64,000 nt of DNA from positions 1-64,000 of the forward strand of contig NZ_JAQOSP010000026.1 of assembly GCF_030068475.1 (NCBI RefSeq). The letters run 5' to 3'. The stretch comes from Roseofilum acuticapitatum BLCC-M154. GTDB lineage: Bacteria > Cyanobacteriota > Cyanobacteriia > Cyanobacteriales > Desertifilaceae. The notes below the pieces were generated by a model that saw only the letters and a list, made by a program, of their open reading frames with translations, was not told the origin of the DNA and searched no databases. Positions 24,455 to 32,771 of this stretch are shown piece after piece (position 1 is the first letter of the stretch; each line of letters starts with the position of its first letter). The position numbers and the translations under genes are program-made.

Positions 24455-26353
24455 TTATAGCGTTTCTAAAAAGGGAGGAATGGGACAATCTAAGAGAATA
24501 ATAACGGTGCGTAGGAGTTCTGCTTCTTTAATATTGACTTGATGATTAAATAATACGGTGTGGGCGCAACCTTCGACAATGGCTTGTTTTAATTTTGGGG
24601 TTGTATTCATTAGCCGTCTTAGACTGCGGCGAATACTGATAATATTGGTGGGAATGAGTCGATCGGGAAGTGTTTTTTTAGGGCCATCAGGGAATTGTTG
24701 TAATCCCGATCGCAAAGCCTGAATTGCTTGCTGTTCATCCGGATGTCCGACTTTGGCTAATCCTGACAAAATTACTAGACAATCATTCCAAATTTCAGGG
24801 AGGGTTGTTGATAGGGTTTTGGGGTTACGAGTGGGATGGAAATAGGGGGCGAGACGATGGAGTAAAATGACTTGTAAAGTGTATTCGGATAAGGATAGTT
24901 TTCCGTCGGCATCAATGAGGGTTTGCACTTGTTGACTGAGATGTTGATAAGAGTCAATGGATAAATTTCTGAGGATAGGAATGGTTAAGTCAATGAGGGG
25001 TAAACGGTAGCGAGGATTTAAGTCTTGAAAATAGGGGAAAATCTGCCAGAGATGATCGAGAAGTTCTGGGGATTCGGTGGCTCTAAGATGGCTGATTTGG
25101 CGCTCCTGGATAGTTTTATCTTTTGTGTTTAATAACAGTCCATAAATTAGGGCTTGGGAACCGGGTTCAGATTTGAGGGCGGTTTTAATGGCTTCTGGAA
25201 GTTGGAAAAGTAAGGATTGGGCATAGTTGAGATGGGCGCGATCGGTTGTACCAATTTCAGTAATAATGGATTCGGGGTTGGCGTGGATGGTAGTAGATTG
25301 TAATTGAGAGATTTCTGGGGTTTCTAAAGTTGCGGTAAGTTGCCTTTCTGGTGGGGAAATATCCTCGGATAATGTGCCCACAGGTAGATTTTCCAACCGT
25401 TCAATGCGTTCGCTCAAGGGGGGATGGGTGGCGAAGAAGCGGTGATTGAAGTTGCGGATGGCTTCGCCAAAAAATAAGTGGCTGGCTTCTTCGGCTGTGG
25501 GGGTTTTGATTTTTGAGCCGTCTTTTAGGTTTCCTATGGTACGCAAAGCGCCGGAAAGTCCGAGGGGATTGCGGGTGAATTGAACGGCGGAAGCGTCGGC
25601 TAGAAATTCTCTCTGACGGGAGATGGCGCTTTTAATCATTCTGCCGCAGAGAAAGCCGATATATCCGATGCCTAAAAGGGCTAAACCGGCGATTACGAGT
25701 AGTCCTTGTTTTTTGCGCTTTACTGTGGGGCCATCACTGATCAATCGTAACATGGTGCGCCCTAAAATATGAATGAGTAAGATGCCTTGAACGATTCCGA
25801 TCAGATATAAATTGAGCCGCATATCGCCGTAAATAATATGACTAAATTCATGGGCAATTACGCCTTGAAGTTGATCTCGTGATAGCTCCTGTAAGCACCC
25901 TTTTGTTACGCCAATGACGGCATCGTTAATGGTAAATCCGGCGGCAAAGGCGTTGATTCCGGGTTCATGATCGAGGAGGTAGACGGGGGGAATGGAGGTT
26001 CCGGAGGCGATCGCCATTTCTTCGACGACATTCAGCAGTCGTTGCTCCAATAGATCGGTGGTGTTCGGTTGCACCAAACGCCCGCCCAGACTGAAGGCTA
26101 CGATTTTCCCTCCCGATCGCAATTGCAGGATTTTGTGGCCGCTGCCAAACCCGACAACCAGCAATACACCGATGGTAATAAGGATGAGTAATTCCGGTGA
26201 AATGAGCGATCGCCGGGTTTGCAACTCCATGTACGTGATGATGGCTACCACAGAATACAGAGCCAGAATCATCCCCATAATGGCGATCGCAAACAAGAAA
26301 ATCAGATAAACCGTTTTCCGCCTTGCCTGCTCTTGATGCTCAAAAAAGTTCAT
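24455..26353 (-). CDS. M48-family membrane zinc peptidase with C-terminal extension
   Basis: The protein has 632 residues. N-terminal membrane helices lie at about 15-38 and 52-70. The zinc motif HEFSH (H168-H172) in GVIAHEFSHIIYGDMRLN is followed by two further membrane helices, and the third ligand lies in the EFLADASAVQFTR block. M48 proteins of the HtpX/Ste24 kind degrade or process membrane proteins. About 300 residues beyond the usual peptidase domain form a helical, soluble C-terminal region of unknown role. The gene is 6 nt downstream of lemA, an association seen widely in bacteria. Confidence 0.9.
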   Translation of the reverse strand: MNFFEHQEQARRKTVYLIFLFAIAIMGMILALYSVVAIITYMELQTRRSLISPELLILITIGVLLVVGFGSGHKILQLRSGGKIVAFSLGGRLVQPNTTDLLEQRLLNVVEEMAIASGTSIPPVYLLDHEPGINAFAAGFTINDAVIGVTKGCLQELSRDQLQGVIAHEFSHIIYGDMRLNLYLIGIVQGILLIHILGRTMLRLISDGPTVKRKKQGLLVIAGLALLGIGYIGFLCGRMIKSAISRQREFLADASAVQFTRNPLGLSGALRTIGNLKDGSKIKTPTAEEASHLFFGEAIRNFNHRFFATHPPLSERIERLENLPVGTLSEDISPPERQLTATLETPEISQLQSTTIHANPESIITEIGTTDRAHLNYAQSLLFQLPEAIKTALKSEPGSQALIYGLLLNTKDKTIQERQISHLRATESPELLDHLWQIFPYFQDLNPRYRLPLIDLTIPILRNLSIDSYQHLSQQVQTLIDADGKLSLSEYTLQVILLHRLAPYFHPTRNPKTLSTTLPEIWNDCLVILSGLAKVGHPDEQQAIQALRSGLQQFPDGPKKTLPDRLIPTNIISIRRSLRRLMNTTPKLKQAIVEGCAHTVLFNHQVNIKEAELLRTVIILLDCPIPPFLETL

Positions 26354-26359
26354 CGTTTT

Positions 26360-26959
26360 CTAAAAAGAAATAGTAGGTGCATTTTTCACATCAGGATCAG
26401 TTTCTTGCAGCAACTGCGCCGCCCGAAAATTAAACATACCTGCAATCATATTACTCGGAAAAACTTCCCGCTTCGTATTGTAGAGAGTCACCCCATCATT
26501 AAACGCCTGACGAGCAAAAGCAATCTTATTTTCCGTCGATCGCAACTCTTCCATCAACTGAGCCATATTTTGATCCGCCTTCAAATCTGGATACGCCTCA
26601 GCTAAAGCAAACAATCGCCCCAAAGAACCCGTCAGCACTGCCTCTGCACTACCTAAAGTCTGCATCGCAGTTGGATCGCCCGGTGCTTGAGAAGCCTGAG
26701 AAGTCGCCGTTACCGCCGCATTTCTCGCTTGAATCACCGCCTCTAGGGTTTCCCGTTCATGCTTCATGTACCCCTTCACCGCTTCCACCAAATTCGGAAT
26801 CAAATCATGACGGCGACGCAACTGCACATCAATTTGAGCAAAGGCATTCTCATAGCGATTGCGTAACTTAACCAAAGAATTATAAGCCTCAATGACAATA
26901 GAAGCCACCAGAGCCACCAACGTCCCCAGAACAGCTAGGGTAAGGAGTATTTGTGCCAT
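26360..26959 (-). CDS. lemA: LemA family protein
   Basis: LemA proteins have one N-terminal membrane helix and a long helical bundle facing out of the membrane; their function is unclear. Here residues 5-27 are hydrophobic, followed by YNSLVKLRNRYENAFAQIDVQLRRRHDLIPNL, the family signature. The end of the domain reads FPSNMIAGMFNF. The 199-residue length is typical. It overlaps in transcription with the M48 peptidase gene 6 nt downstream, so the two probably work together at the membrane. Confidence 0.93.
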   Translation of the reverse strand: MAQILLTLAVLGTLVALVASIVIEAYNSLVKLRNRYENAFAQIDVQLRRRHDLIPNLVEAVKGYMKHERETLEAVIQARNAAVTATSQASQAPGDPTAMQTLGSAEAVLTGSLGRLFALAEAYPDLKADQNMAQLMEELRSTENKIAFARQAFNDGVTLYNTKREVFPSNMIAGMFNFRAAQLLQETDPDVKNAPTISF

Positions 26960-27009
26960 AATATAAAAACTCTTTTAGATCAAATTATATCAAAGTCAAC
27001 CTCAACTCT

Positions 27010-27818
27010 TCAAGCTATTTTTTTCAACTCCAAAGCCACATGATTCAACTGTTGAATACTCTCATTAATCTGGGTTAGGGCACTGGCATTATGATTTGCC
27101 CCGGCATTGATCTGGGTAATAGACTCGATGAGCTGTTCTACACCAATCAACTGTTGTTTTAAGTTTAGAGTGATTTGCTGGTTGCTATCAATAACATCAG
27201 TTACAGACTTTTTTACCTCTTCAAAGGTGTGGCTAGTATCCTGAGTAATCGTGAAACAACTTTGCACACTCTCTTGACCTTTTTGACTCATTTGAGTCGT
27301 TCCAGTAATAGATTTTTGAATTTCCATAATCAAATCATTGATATTTACCGTAGACTCTCGACTTCGATATTATTCATGATTATCTGACCTTTTCTGGACT
27401 TCACTAATTGCCATAACTCTTCTTCTTTTCCCAATCTTTTCAGTTGGATAGTCTCTCCTAATTCATCGTTTTTTTGCTCAGATAATTTTTTAAGATTTTG
27501 TAAATTGATAATCTGCTGTGGGTTATCAGCCACTAGGTCTTCTAAAATTGCCCACTCACTGTTTATGTTTTGAGTTGACCAGTTGTAGTGTTCTAAAAAT
27601 ATTTCATCACCTGTATAAATAAACCCTCGTTGACCGGTTTCAGCCTCTAGGAGATTGGTTTCAATATTTTTTAATCTAATTTGCACACCATAAGTATGGA
27701 GTACCCAATGTTGACTTTGTTCTACAAAATGATTGGTATAATTGGAGACAACAGCACTCAGTCCAACAGTACCGAGAATGACTCCAAAGCCAATGACTAA
27801 AACTTGTTTAATATTCAT
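27010..27818 (-). pseudogene. Chemoreceptor (CHASE3-MCP) pseudogene, internally deleted and frameshifted
   Basis: The upstream frame (27818-27345, 157 residues) starts with a membrane helix and continues as a CHASE3 sensor domain with ETGQRGFIYTGDEIFL, then ends abruptly at ESLR plus a stop. The downstream frame (to 27010) reads ESTVNINDLIMEIQKSITGT and ends with the usual receptor C-terminal helix, with ITQINAGANHNASALTQI. The second membrane helix, the HAMP domain and the central MCP signalling hairpin are missing. A large deletion has fused the two ends out of frame near 27355. No functional receptor is expected, although the membrane-bound CHASE3 fragment might still be made. Confidence 0.85.
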
Positions 27819-27963
27819 TGAACAAAATTAGTCCTATCTCTGAATGAAATGATTTAAGCCCATTTTAGCTTATTGCTATCTTCGTGGGCTAAACTGAAAG
27901 AGTGAATCAAAAAGAGTGCGTCATTATACCCAAAATTTTGGCTTGAAATTTGGAGAATACTCA

Positions 27964-28482
27964 ATGAAACTTATACCCAAATCAACTGGGTTATTCACCC
28001 TTAGCGCCCTAACTTTAAGCAGCCTAACGTTCACTGCTCCGGTCTCTGCTCAAACTCTAGGATTTCCCTGTCGGGATAACCAAATTTGTCCCGCTTTCAA
28101 TATCTTGCTACAAACAACAGAAGTTTTTACCCACACTTGTCCGCCTGTGTCTGACAACCCGCAAGACTATGCCAATTATTTAGGCAAATGGATCGATCAA
28201 ATTCCCCAAATTCAAGCTCAGATTAATTCCTTAAACCAGAATAATTCTTATACTTCGCCATTACCTGCTTCACCGAATCAAGTGGCTAATTTTCTCAATG
28301 CTTGGGTGGATATTGCCAGAATTGCCCAAACTCAAGCCAACCGCATTGAGCAACATCTAGACAATTGCCCTTCTCGTCTTCCTGCCCTCCCGGATGGTTC
28401 TACCCTGCCTGCTATTTCCACGGAGGCTGAATTTCCGAAAGTCTGTCCGTTCGATCCTTATACTTTAACTTGGAAGTGTTAG
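27964..28482 (+). CDS. Small secreted cysteine-containing protein of unknown function
   Basis: The best start is ATG 27964 (MKLIPKSTGLFTLSALTLSS), giving 172 residues; an upstream in-frame ATG at 27916 would spoil the signal peptide. A signal peptide with cleavage after PVSAQ is clear. The mature part has six cysteines in short pairs, such as GFPCRDNQICPAF and the terminal KVCPFDPYTLTWKC, consistent with disulphides in the periplasm. A helical middle is rich in Gln and Asn. I do not recognise the family. It stands alone. Confidence 0.7.
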   Translation: MKLIPKSTGLFTLSALTLSSLTFTAPVSAQTLGFPCRDNQICPAFNILLQTTEVFTHTCPPVSDNPQDYANYLGKWIDQIPQIQAQINSLNQNNSYTSPLPASPNQVANFLNAWVDIARIAQTQANRIEQHLDNCPSRLPALPDGSTLPAISTEAEFPKVCPFDPYTLTWKC

Positions 28483-28563
28483 GGGATCTTTCCACTCTAG
28501 CGCGTAGGGCTATACCAAGCTGATATCCTGAAAGATGACCTTTAAAGATAGGGCTGTATTACG

Positions 28564-28749
28564 ATGTTAATCCTGATGGAAGCTGGATCATTTCCTCTCG
28601 CCTTTACTCTGGTTTATGTGGTGGGATTTATTGCTGCGGTAGTGATTGGTTCGATCGCCTGGTATAACTCTAAGCGTCCCGCCGGATGGGAGGATGCGGA
28701 AAAACCGGACTATATTCCGGACGTGAATAAAGATAACAAAGATTCTTAA
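28564..28749 (+). CDS. Small single-helix membrane protein, Psb35-like
   Basis: The 61-residue protein has one membrane helix (about residues 11-34) followed by WYNSKRPAGWEDAEKPDYIP, a conserved block of a small cyanobacterial thylakoid protein. I believe this corresponds to the photosystem II-associated Psb35 family (Ssl2148 of Synechocystis), reported to stabilise CP47/high-light-inducible protein complexes. The assignment is from memory of the motif. ATG 28576 is an alternative start. It is convergent with rsmB, with only 8 nt between stops. Confidence 0.6.
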   Translation: MLILMEAGSFPLAFTLVYVVGFIAAVVIGSIAWYNSKRPAGWEDAEKPDYIPDVNKDNKDS

Positions 28750-28757
28750 ATCGACTC

Positions 28758-30119
28758 TTAGCTTAATTGCAAGCGTGCCATAAAAAAGCCATCCATCTGA
28801 TGACGGTGGGGCCAAACTTTAATCCAGCCTTCGGGGGTGGATAAAGGGGCTAGGGGGGAGGGCGATAAGGCTCCGCATTGCTGAAGCGATTGCACCGGCA
28901 CAATACTCCATTGAGAGTTCTGGTCTAAAAAGCGGCTTATCACCTCCTCATTTTCCTGGGGGTCAAGGGTACAAGTGGAGTAGACCAAAATTCCCCCTGG
29001 TTTCACCCAAGAGGCGGCTTTTTCGAGCAGTTCTTGCTGTAGCACCGATAACTGCTCGATCGCCTCTGGAGACTGTCGCCACCGGGCATCGGCATGACGG
29101 TGGAGCGTCCCTAAGCCGGAACAGGGAACATCCATTAAGACGCGATCGCCTTTTCCCGTAAAATCGGCCATCTCCCGCAGATCTCCCACACGGGTTTTAA
29201 TGCTGTGTAAATCGAGACGTTGGGCATTTTGGATCGCTTTCTTCAACCGCGAACCCTGGCGATCGCATCCCCAAATTGTACCGCGATCGCCCATTAACTC
29301 CGCTAAATGAGTCGTTTTACCCCCAGGAGCAGCACAGCCATCAATCACCACCTCCCCCGGTTGCGGATCGAGCAAATACCCCACCAATTGGGCGCTACAA
29401 TCTTGGATACTCCACCATCCTTGCTCAAAACCGGGCAACTGCTGCACCGCGCCCACTTTTTTCAATAATCGCAACCCTTGGGGAGAATAAGGTAAGCGCT
29501 CCACCGGAATATCTGCCTCCTGAAACGCCTTTTCCACTTCTTCTACCGAAACTTTATGGATATTAACCCGTAGATCCAGCGTTGGAGGACGGTTAAACCA
29601 CTCACATAACTGTTCTGTTTCCGTTTCTCCCAGTTGGGTTAACCATTTTTCCACGATCCAATCTGGGTAACTATGAAGAGTGCCCAACCGTTGCGCGACT
29701 GGATCGGGCAACTTCAGGGGATCGCCAGGTGACCTCATATACTGGCGCAATACCCCATTCACCACCCCCGACAAGCCTCGCAAACCATTATTTTTCGCCA
29801 ACTCCACCGTCGTATGCACTACCGCAGGCGCTGGGATTTGATTCAAATAGTGCAGTTGATACAATCCCAGATGAAAGATTAACCGTAAATCCGCCGGTTG
29901 TTCCTCAATCGGTTTACGGGCAAACTGACTAATGAGGGCATCGAGCGATCGCCTCCTTCGCACCACCCCATAAACCAACTCCGTCACCAAACCCCGGTCT
30001 ACCGCCGCCAATTTCGCCCCACTCAACCCCCGATGTAAGGCGACATCCGTATAAGTATCTTGGCGATCGATCTCCTTGAGAATGGCAAAGGCAACTTGAC
30101 GAGCATTGGCGTTAGGCAT
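28758..30119 (-). CDS. rsmB: 16S rRNA (cytosine(967)-C5)-methyltransferase RsmB
   Basis: RsmB methylates C967 of 16S rRNA. The 453-residue protein has an N-terminal NusB-like RNA-binding domain (about 1-140, from ARQVAFAILKEIDRQDTYTD). The methyltransferase domain has the SAM-binding block VIDGCAAPGGKTTHLAELM and two cysteines, DVPCSGLGTLHRHADARW and VYSTCTLDPQENEEV, the second being the nucleophile. All features of a working enzyme are intact. It is divergent from the parA-HEPN cassette. Confidence 0.95.
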   Translation of the reverse strand: MPNANARQVAFAILKEIDRQDTYTDVALHRGLSGAKLAAVDRGLVTELVYGVVRRRRSLDALISQFARKPIEEQPADLRLIFHLGLYQLHYLNQIPAPAVVHTTVELAKNNGLRGLSGVVNGVLRQYMRSPGDPLKLPDPVAQRLGTLHSYPDWIVEKWLTQLGETETEQLCEWFNRPPTLDLRVNIHKVSVEEVEKAFQEADIPVERLPYSPQGLRLLKKVGAVQQLPGFEQGWWSIQDCSAQLVGYLLDPQPGEVVIDGCAAPGGKTTHLAELMGDRGTIWGCDRQGSRLKKAIQNAQRLDLHSIKTRVGDLREMADFTGKGDRVLMDVPCSGLGTLHRHADARWRQSPEAIEQLSVLQQELLEKAASWVKPGGILVYSTCTLDPQENEEVISRFLDQNSQWSIVPVQSLQQCGALSPSPLAPLSTPEGWIKVWPHRHQMDGFFMARLQLS

Positions 30120-30288
30120 ATCAACTTTTCTCAGACTGACTTATTAATGATAGGGGTTAGAAGCGATTTTAGGGAAGTCATTAGTCAAAAAATCTTCAGT
30201 TCACTAGAGTCTCAATTTTAGTATCTCCCATAGTCTATAATAATATGCAATCGTCTCAATTCCCGTCCCTCAATATGGAGTCAATCTC

Positions 30289-31353
30289 ATGGTTCAAAAG
30301 ATTGCCCTTTTTAATCATAAAGGTGGAGTCAGCAAAACCACCACTACATTTAATCTAGGTTGGATGCTGGCTGAGAAAGGGAAAACCGTCATTCTCGTTG
30401 ATACCGATCCTCAATGTAACTTGACCGGCATGGTTTTGGGAGAAGGAACAGAAGAGAATCAACAGAGAATTGCCGCCATTTACCAAACCCCTTCCAATAT
30501 CAAAACTGCTTTAGCCCCCGCTTTTGAATCACAGCCCAAACCCATTGAAGCCGTCGATTGTATTCCGGTGCAAGATCGAGAAAGATTATTTTTATTGCCG
30601 GGTCATGTTGGCTTGGCTGAATATGAAGTAACGTTAGGCATTGCCCAAGAACTAAGTGGTTCAATTCAAGCTCTTAAAAATTTACCAGGCTCGATTACAG
30701 AGTTATTAAACAAGACCGCAGAAAAGTATCAAGCTGATTACATTTTGATTGACATGAGTCCCAGTTTGGGATCGATCAATCAGAACTTATTGATGACCAG
30801 TGATTTTTTTATTATTCCCACAACGGCAGATTTCTTTTCAGTCATGGCCATTGATTCTTTAACGAATGTTTTACCTAAATGGTATAGTTGGGCTAAAACC
30901 GCCAGCTCCCTCCCCATTCTCAAAGAAGCGGTTTATCCCTTTCCAGAGGTGCATCTGAAATTTTTAGGAATTATTGTCCAAAATTATCGCATTATTAGGG
31001 GTACAGAAACGGCAGCTTTTCAAAACTGGATCGAAACAATAGAAGAAAGTGTTGCTCAAAAAATGATTCCAGTCTTAGACCGTAATAATATGATTATTAC
31101 AGGCAGCAGGAATAATACAGAAGATAATTTTGTACTGATGAAAATACCGGACTTTAATAGTCTAATTGCTTTATCTCAAGAACATCAAACACCGGTTTAT
31201 GCCTTAACAGCAGAGCAGTTAAAATCCGCTCATTGGTATGGTCGAGTTTTGGACAAAGCCCAAGAAAAACAAAATGAATTTAGATCAAATTTTTCAAAAT
31301 TGGCTGATAAAATAATCACTCGTACTTCTCCTGCCCATGCAATCAGCGCTTGA
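30289..31353 (+). CDS. ParA/MinD-type ATPase of a ParA-HEPN cassette
   Basis: The 354-residue protein begins with a deviant Walker A motif, KGGVSKTT at 11-18, and continues with VILVDTDPQCNLTGM and the Walker B-like YILIDMSPSLGSINQN. These mark a ParA-family dimerising ATPase. No parB gene or centromere-like repeat is adjacent. Instead its last 17 nt overlap the start of a HEPN-domain gene, and a DUF6940-like gene follows. This coupling argues against chromosome partitioning and for an accessory function such as a regulatory switch for the HEPN protein. The C-terminal 90 residues are helical and may bind the partner. Confidence 0.88.
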   Translation: MVQKIALFNHKGGVSKTTTTFNLGWMLAEKGKTVILVDTDPQCNLTGMVLGEGTEENQQRIAAIYQTPSNIKTALAPAFESQPKPIEAVDCIPVQDRERLFLLPGHVGLAEYEVTLGIAQELSGSIQALKNLPGSITELLNKTAEKYQADYILIDMSPSLGSINQNLLMTSDFFIIPTTADFFSVMAIDSLTNVLPKWYSWAKTASSLPILKEAVYPFPEVHLKFLGIIVQNYRIIRGTETAAFQNWIETIEESVAQKMIPVLDRNNMIITGSRNNTEDNFVLMKIPDFNSLIALSQEHQTPVYALTAEQLKSAHWYGRVLDKAQEKQNEFRSNFSKLADKIITRTSPAHAISA

Positions 31354-32086
31354 TCAATTCCGGATTAGCATTGCCCGTGTTCGCGATTTGATTTCTATTC
31401 ATAATTCTGTTAAAGCACAATCCACTGCTGCTCTAGATTTATCCGATATTTTGAGAGCAACTTTAGTGTTGACAGTGAGTGCTTTAGACTATTATATTCA
31501 TGAAGTAGTCACCCTAGGCATGATACAGATCCATCAAGGACAACGTGCTGAACCTCAAGTCCCACCCAATAGTTCTCAGTCTGCTTTTTCACGGTTTCAG
31601 GTATCCTTGGGTGGGGCACGACAAGAACGAATAATCATCAACGATATTGCCTCTTGGTTAGAGAATGAAATCCAGCAAAGTCAAGGTTCATTCTTTTTGC
31701 AGCAATCTTATACAGTATCTTCCTTATTGCGTATTCTATCGAGTAGCCTGGTGAATAAACTGAATCGTAGTTCTTGGCTAGAAGATGAAATTCGCCAGCA
31801 ACTCAGTTACAAAAGTTATCAGCAACCAGAAAAAATTGCGGATGGGATCAGACTGATTTCAGACAAGAAGCTATGGGATGAGGTATCAGTTAAGTTAGGA
31901 CGATCGGCAAAAGATATCAAGCAACAACTGAGCTTAATTGTGGATCGGCGCAATAAAATTGCCCATGAAGCGGATATTGATCCGAGTTTTGGTATCGGGA
32001 ATCGCTGGCCAATTGATGAAATCATGGTGAGCGATGCGGTTAATTTTGTTGAACAAGTGGTTGAAAGCATTCATCAAATATTATAA
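31337..32086 (+). CDS. HEPN domain protein (RiboL-PSP type), predicted ribonuclease
   Basis: The 249-residue protein has an N-terminal helix pair with DILRATLVLTVSALDYYIHEVV. The C-terminal signature VDRRNKIAHEADID has the R-x4-H arrangement (R205, N206, H210) that forms the active site in HEPN ribonucleases. These features match the RiboL-PSP class of HEPN domains found in toxin, abortive infection and RNA-repair contexts. The gene overlaps the ParA-like ATPase gene by 17 nt, so the two are translationally coupled. The ATPase may restrain or locate the nuclease. No MNT partner is adjacent. Confidence 0.82.
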   Translation: MQSALDQFRISIARVRDLISIHNSVKAQSTAALDLSDILRATLVLTVSALDYYIHEVVTLGMIQIHQGQRAEPQVPPNSSQSAFSRFQVSLGGARQERIIINDIASWLENEIQQSQGSFFLQQSYTVSSLLRILSSSLVNKLNRSSWLEDEIRQQLSYKSYQQPEKIADGIRLISDKKLWDEVSVKLGRSAKDIKQQLSLIVDRRNKIAHEADIDPSFGIGNRWPIDEIMVSDAVNFVEQVVESIHQIL

Positions 32087-32095
32087 TTTTTGATT

Positions 32096-32692
32096 ATGTG
32101 GGAGATTGAATCTGAGGAAATAAAACCCGGTCGGATTATCCAATATCGCATCCGTAGCGGTGATAGTTATCTGTGCGTTCAAGAAGTTTTAGAACTTTGG
32201 CAAGATAATCCTGATTTTCGCTTATTCTATAGCCGCATACTCGCCGATCGCCCCTTTACTGCCTTTCGCTGGGAAACTCCCCCTTGCACCTGGGCAACCC
32301 GCGATCGCCTCTTTGAATATGTGCTGATTGATCAACCCAGTTTATGCCGTCCTCCCGATCCGGATGCATTTAAGACCTATTTTGATTCAGCCTCCCCTGA
32401 GCAAACCATGGTTAGTTTCCCCAATCTGAGCGGGGATGCTCATTTAATTGTGCCCTGTGCGATCGCCTCTGACTCCGTTTATGTTCACTTAGCCGCCTTT
32501 GTGCGAGAGGCTCCAGAGTCTCAACAGCACCAATTATGGGCAACCGTAGCCAGGGAAATGACGGCTCAGTTGCAGCGATCGCCCCAAATACCAATTTGGT
32601 TAAATACTGCTGGCATGGGGGTTCCCTGGCTCCATATTCGCCTGGATTCACGACCAAAATACTATAGCTACACCCCCTATAAGTTCAATTAA
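32096..32692 (+). CDS. DUF6940-like protein
   Basis: Starting at ATG 32096 (MWEIES) the product is about 198 residues; the upstream in-frame TTG at 32090 is less likely. The sequence has blocks I associate with DUF6940: FRWETPPCTWATRDRLFEYV, FPNLSGDAHLIVPCAI, HLAAFVREAPESQQHQLW and the C-terminal WLNTAGMGVPWLHIRLDSRP. No catalytic function is known to me. It follows the HEPN gene after 9 nt and may belong to the same transcript, although DUF6940 proteins can also occur on their own. The family name is from memory. Confidence 0.65.
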   Translation: MWEIESEEIKPGRIIQYRIRSGDSYLCVQEVLELWQDNPDFRLFYSRILADRPFTAFRWETPPCTWATRDRLFEYVLIDQPSLCRPPDPDAFKTYFDSASPEQTMVSFPNLSGDAHLIVPCAIASDSVYVHLAAFVREAPESQQHQLWATVAREMTAQLQRSPQIPIWLNTAGMGVPWLHIRLDSRPKYYSYTPYKFN

Positions 32693-32704
32693 CAATTAAT
32701 AAAA

Positions 32705-32730
32705 CATCCCCCGGTTCATACCGGGGGATG
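32705..32730 (-). terminator. Intrinsic terminator of the PEP-CTERM gene
   Basis: The arms CATCCCCCGGT and ACCGGGGGATG pair perfectly over 11 bp around a 4-nt loop. Read on the minus strand, the hairpin is followed by TTTTATTAATTG. It lies 41 nt beyond the stop of the surface-protein gene. It also lies 12 nt past the DUF6940-like stop on the other strand, where it lacks a T-run. Confidence 0.85.
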
Positions 32731-32771
32731 GAATCAATGGATATAGCTAATTGAGATTGGAAGGGACAAAC

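Noticed and set aside
31337-32086. Reading the HEPN gene as part of a classic HEPN/MNT toxin-antitoxin pair
   Set aside because: The adjacent genes are a ParA-like ATPase and a DUF6940-like gene. The only nucleotidyltransferase in the window is 21 kb away.
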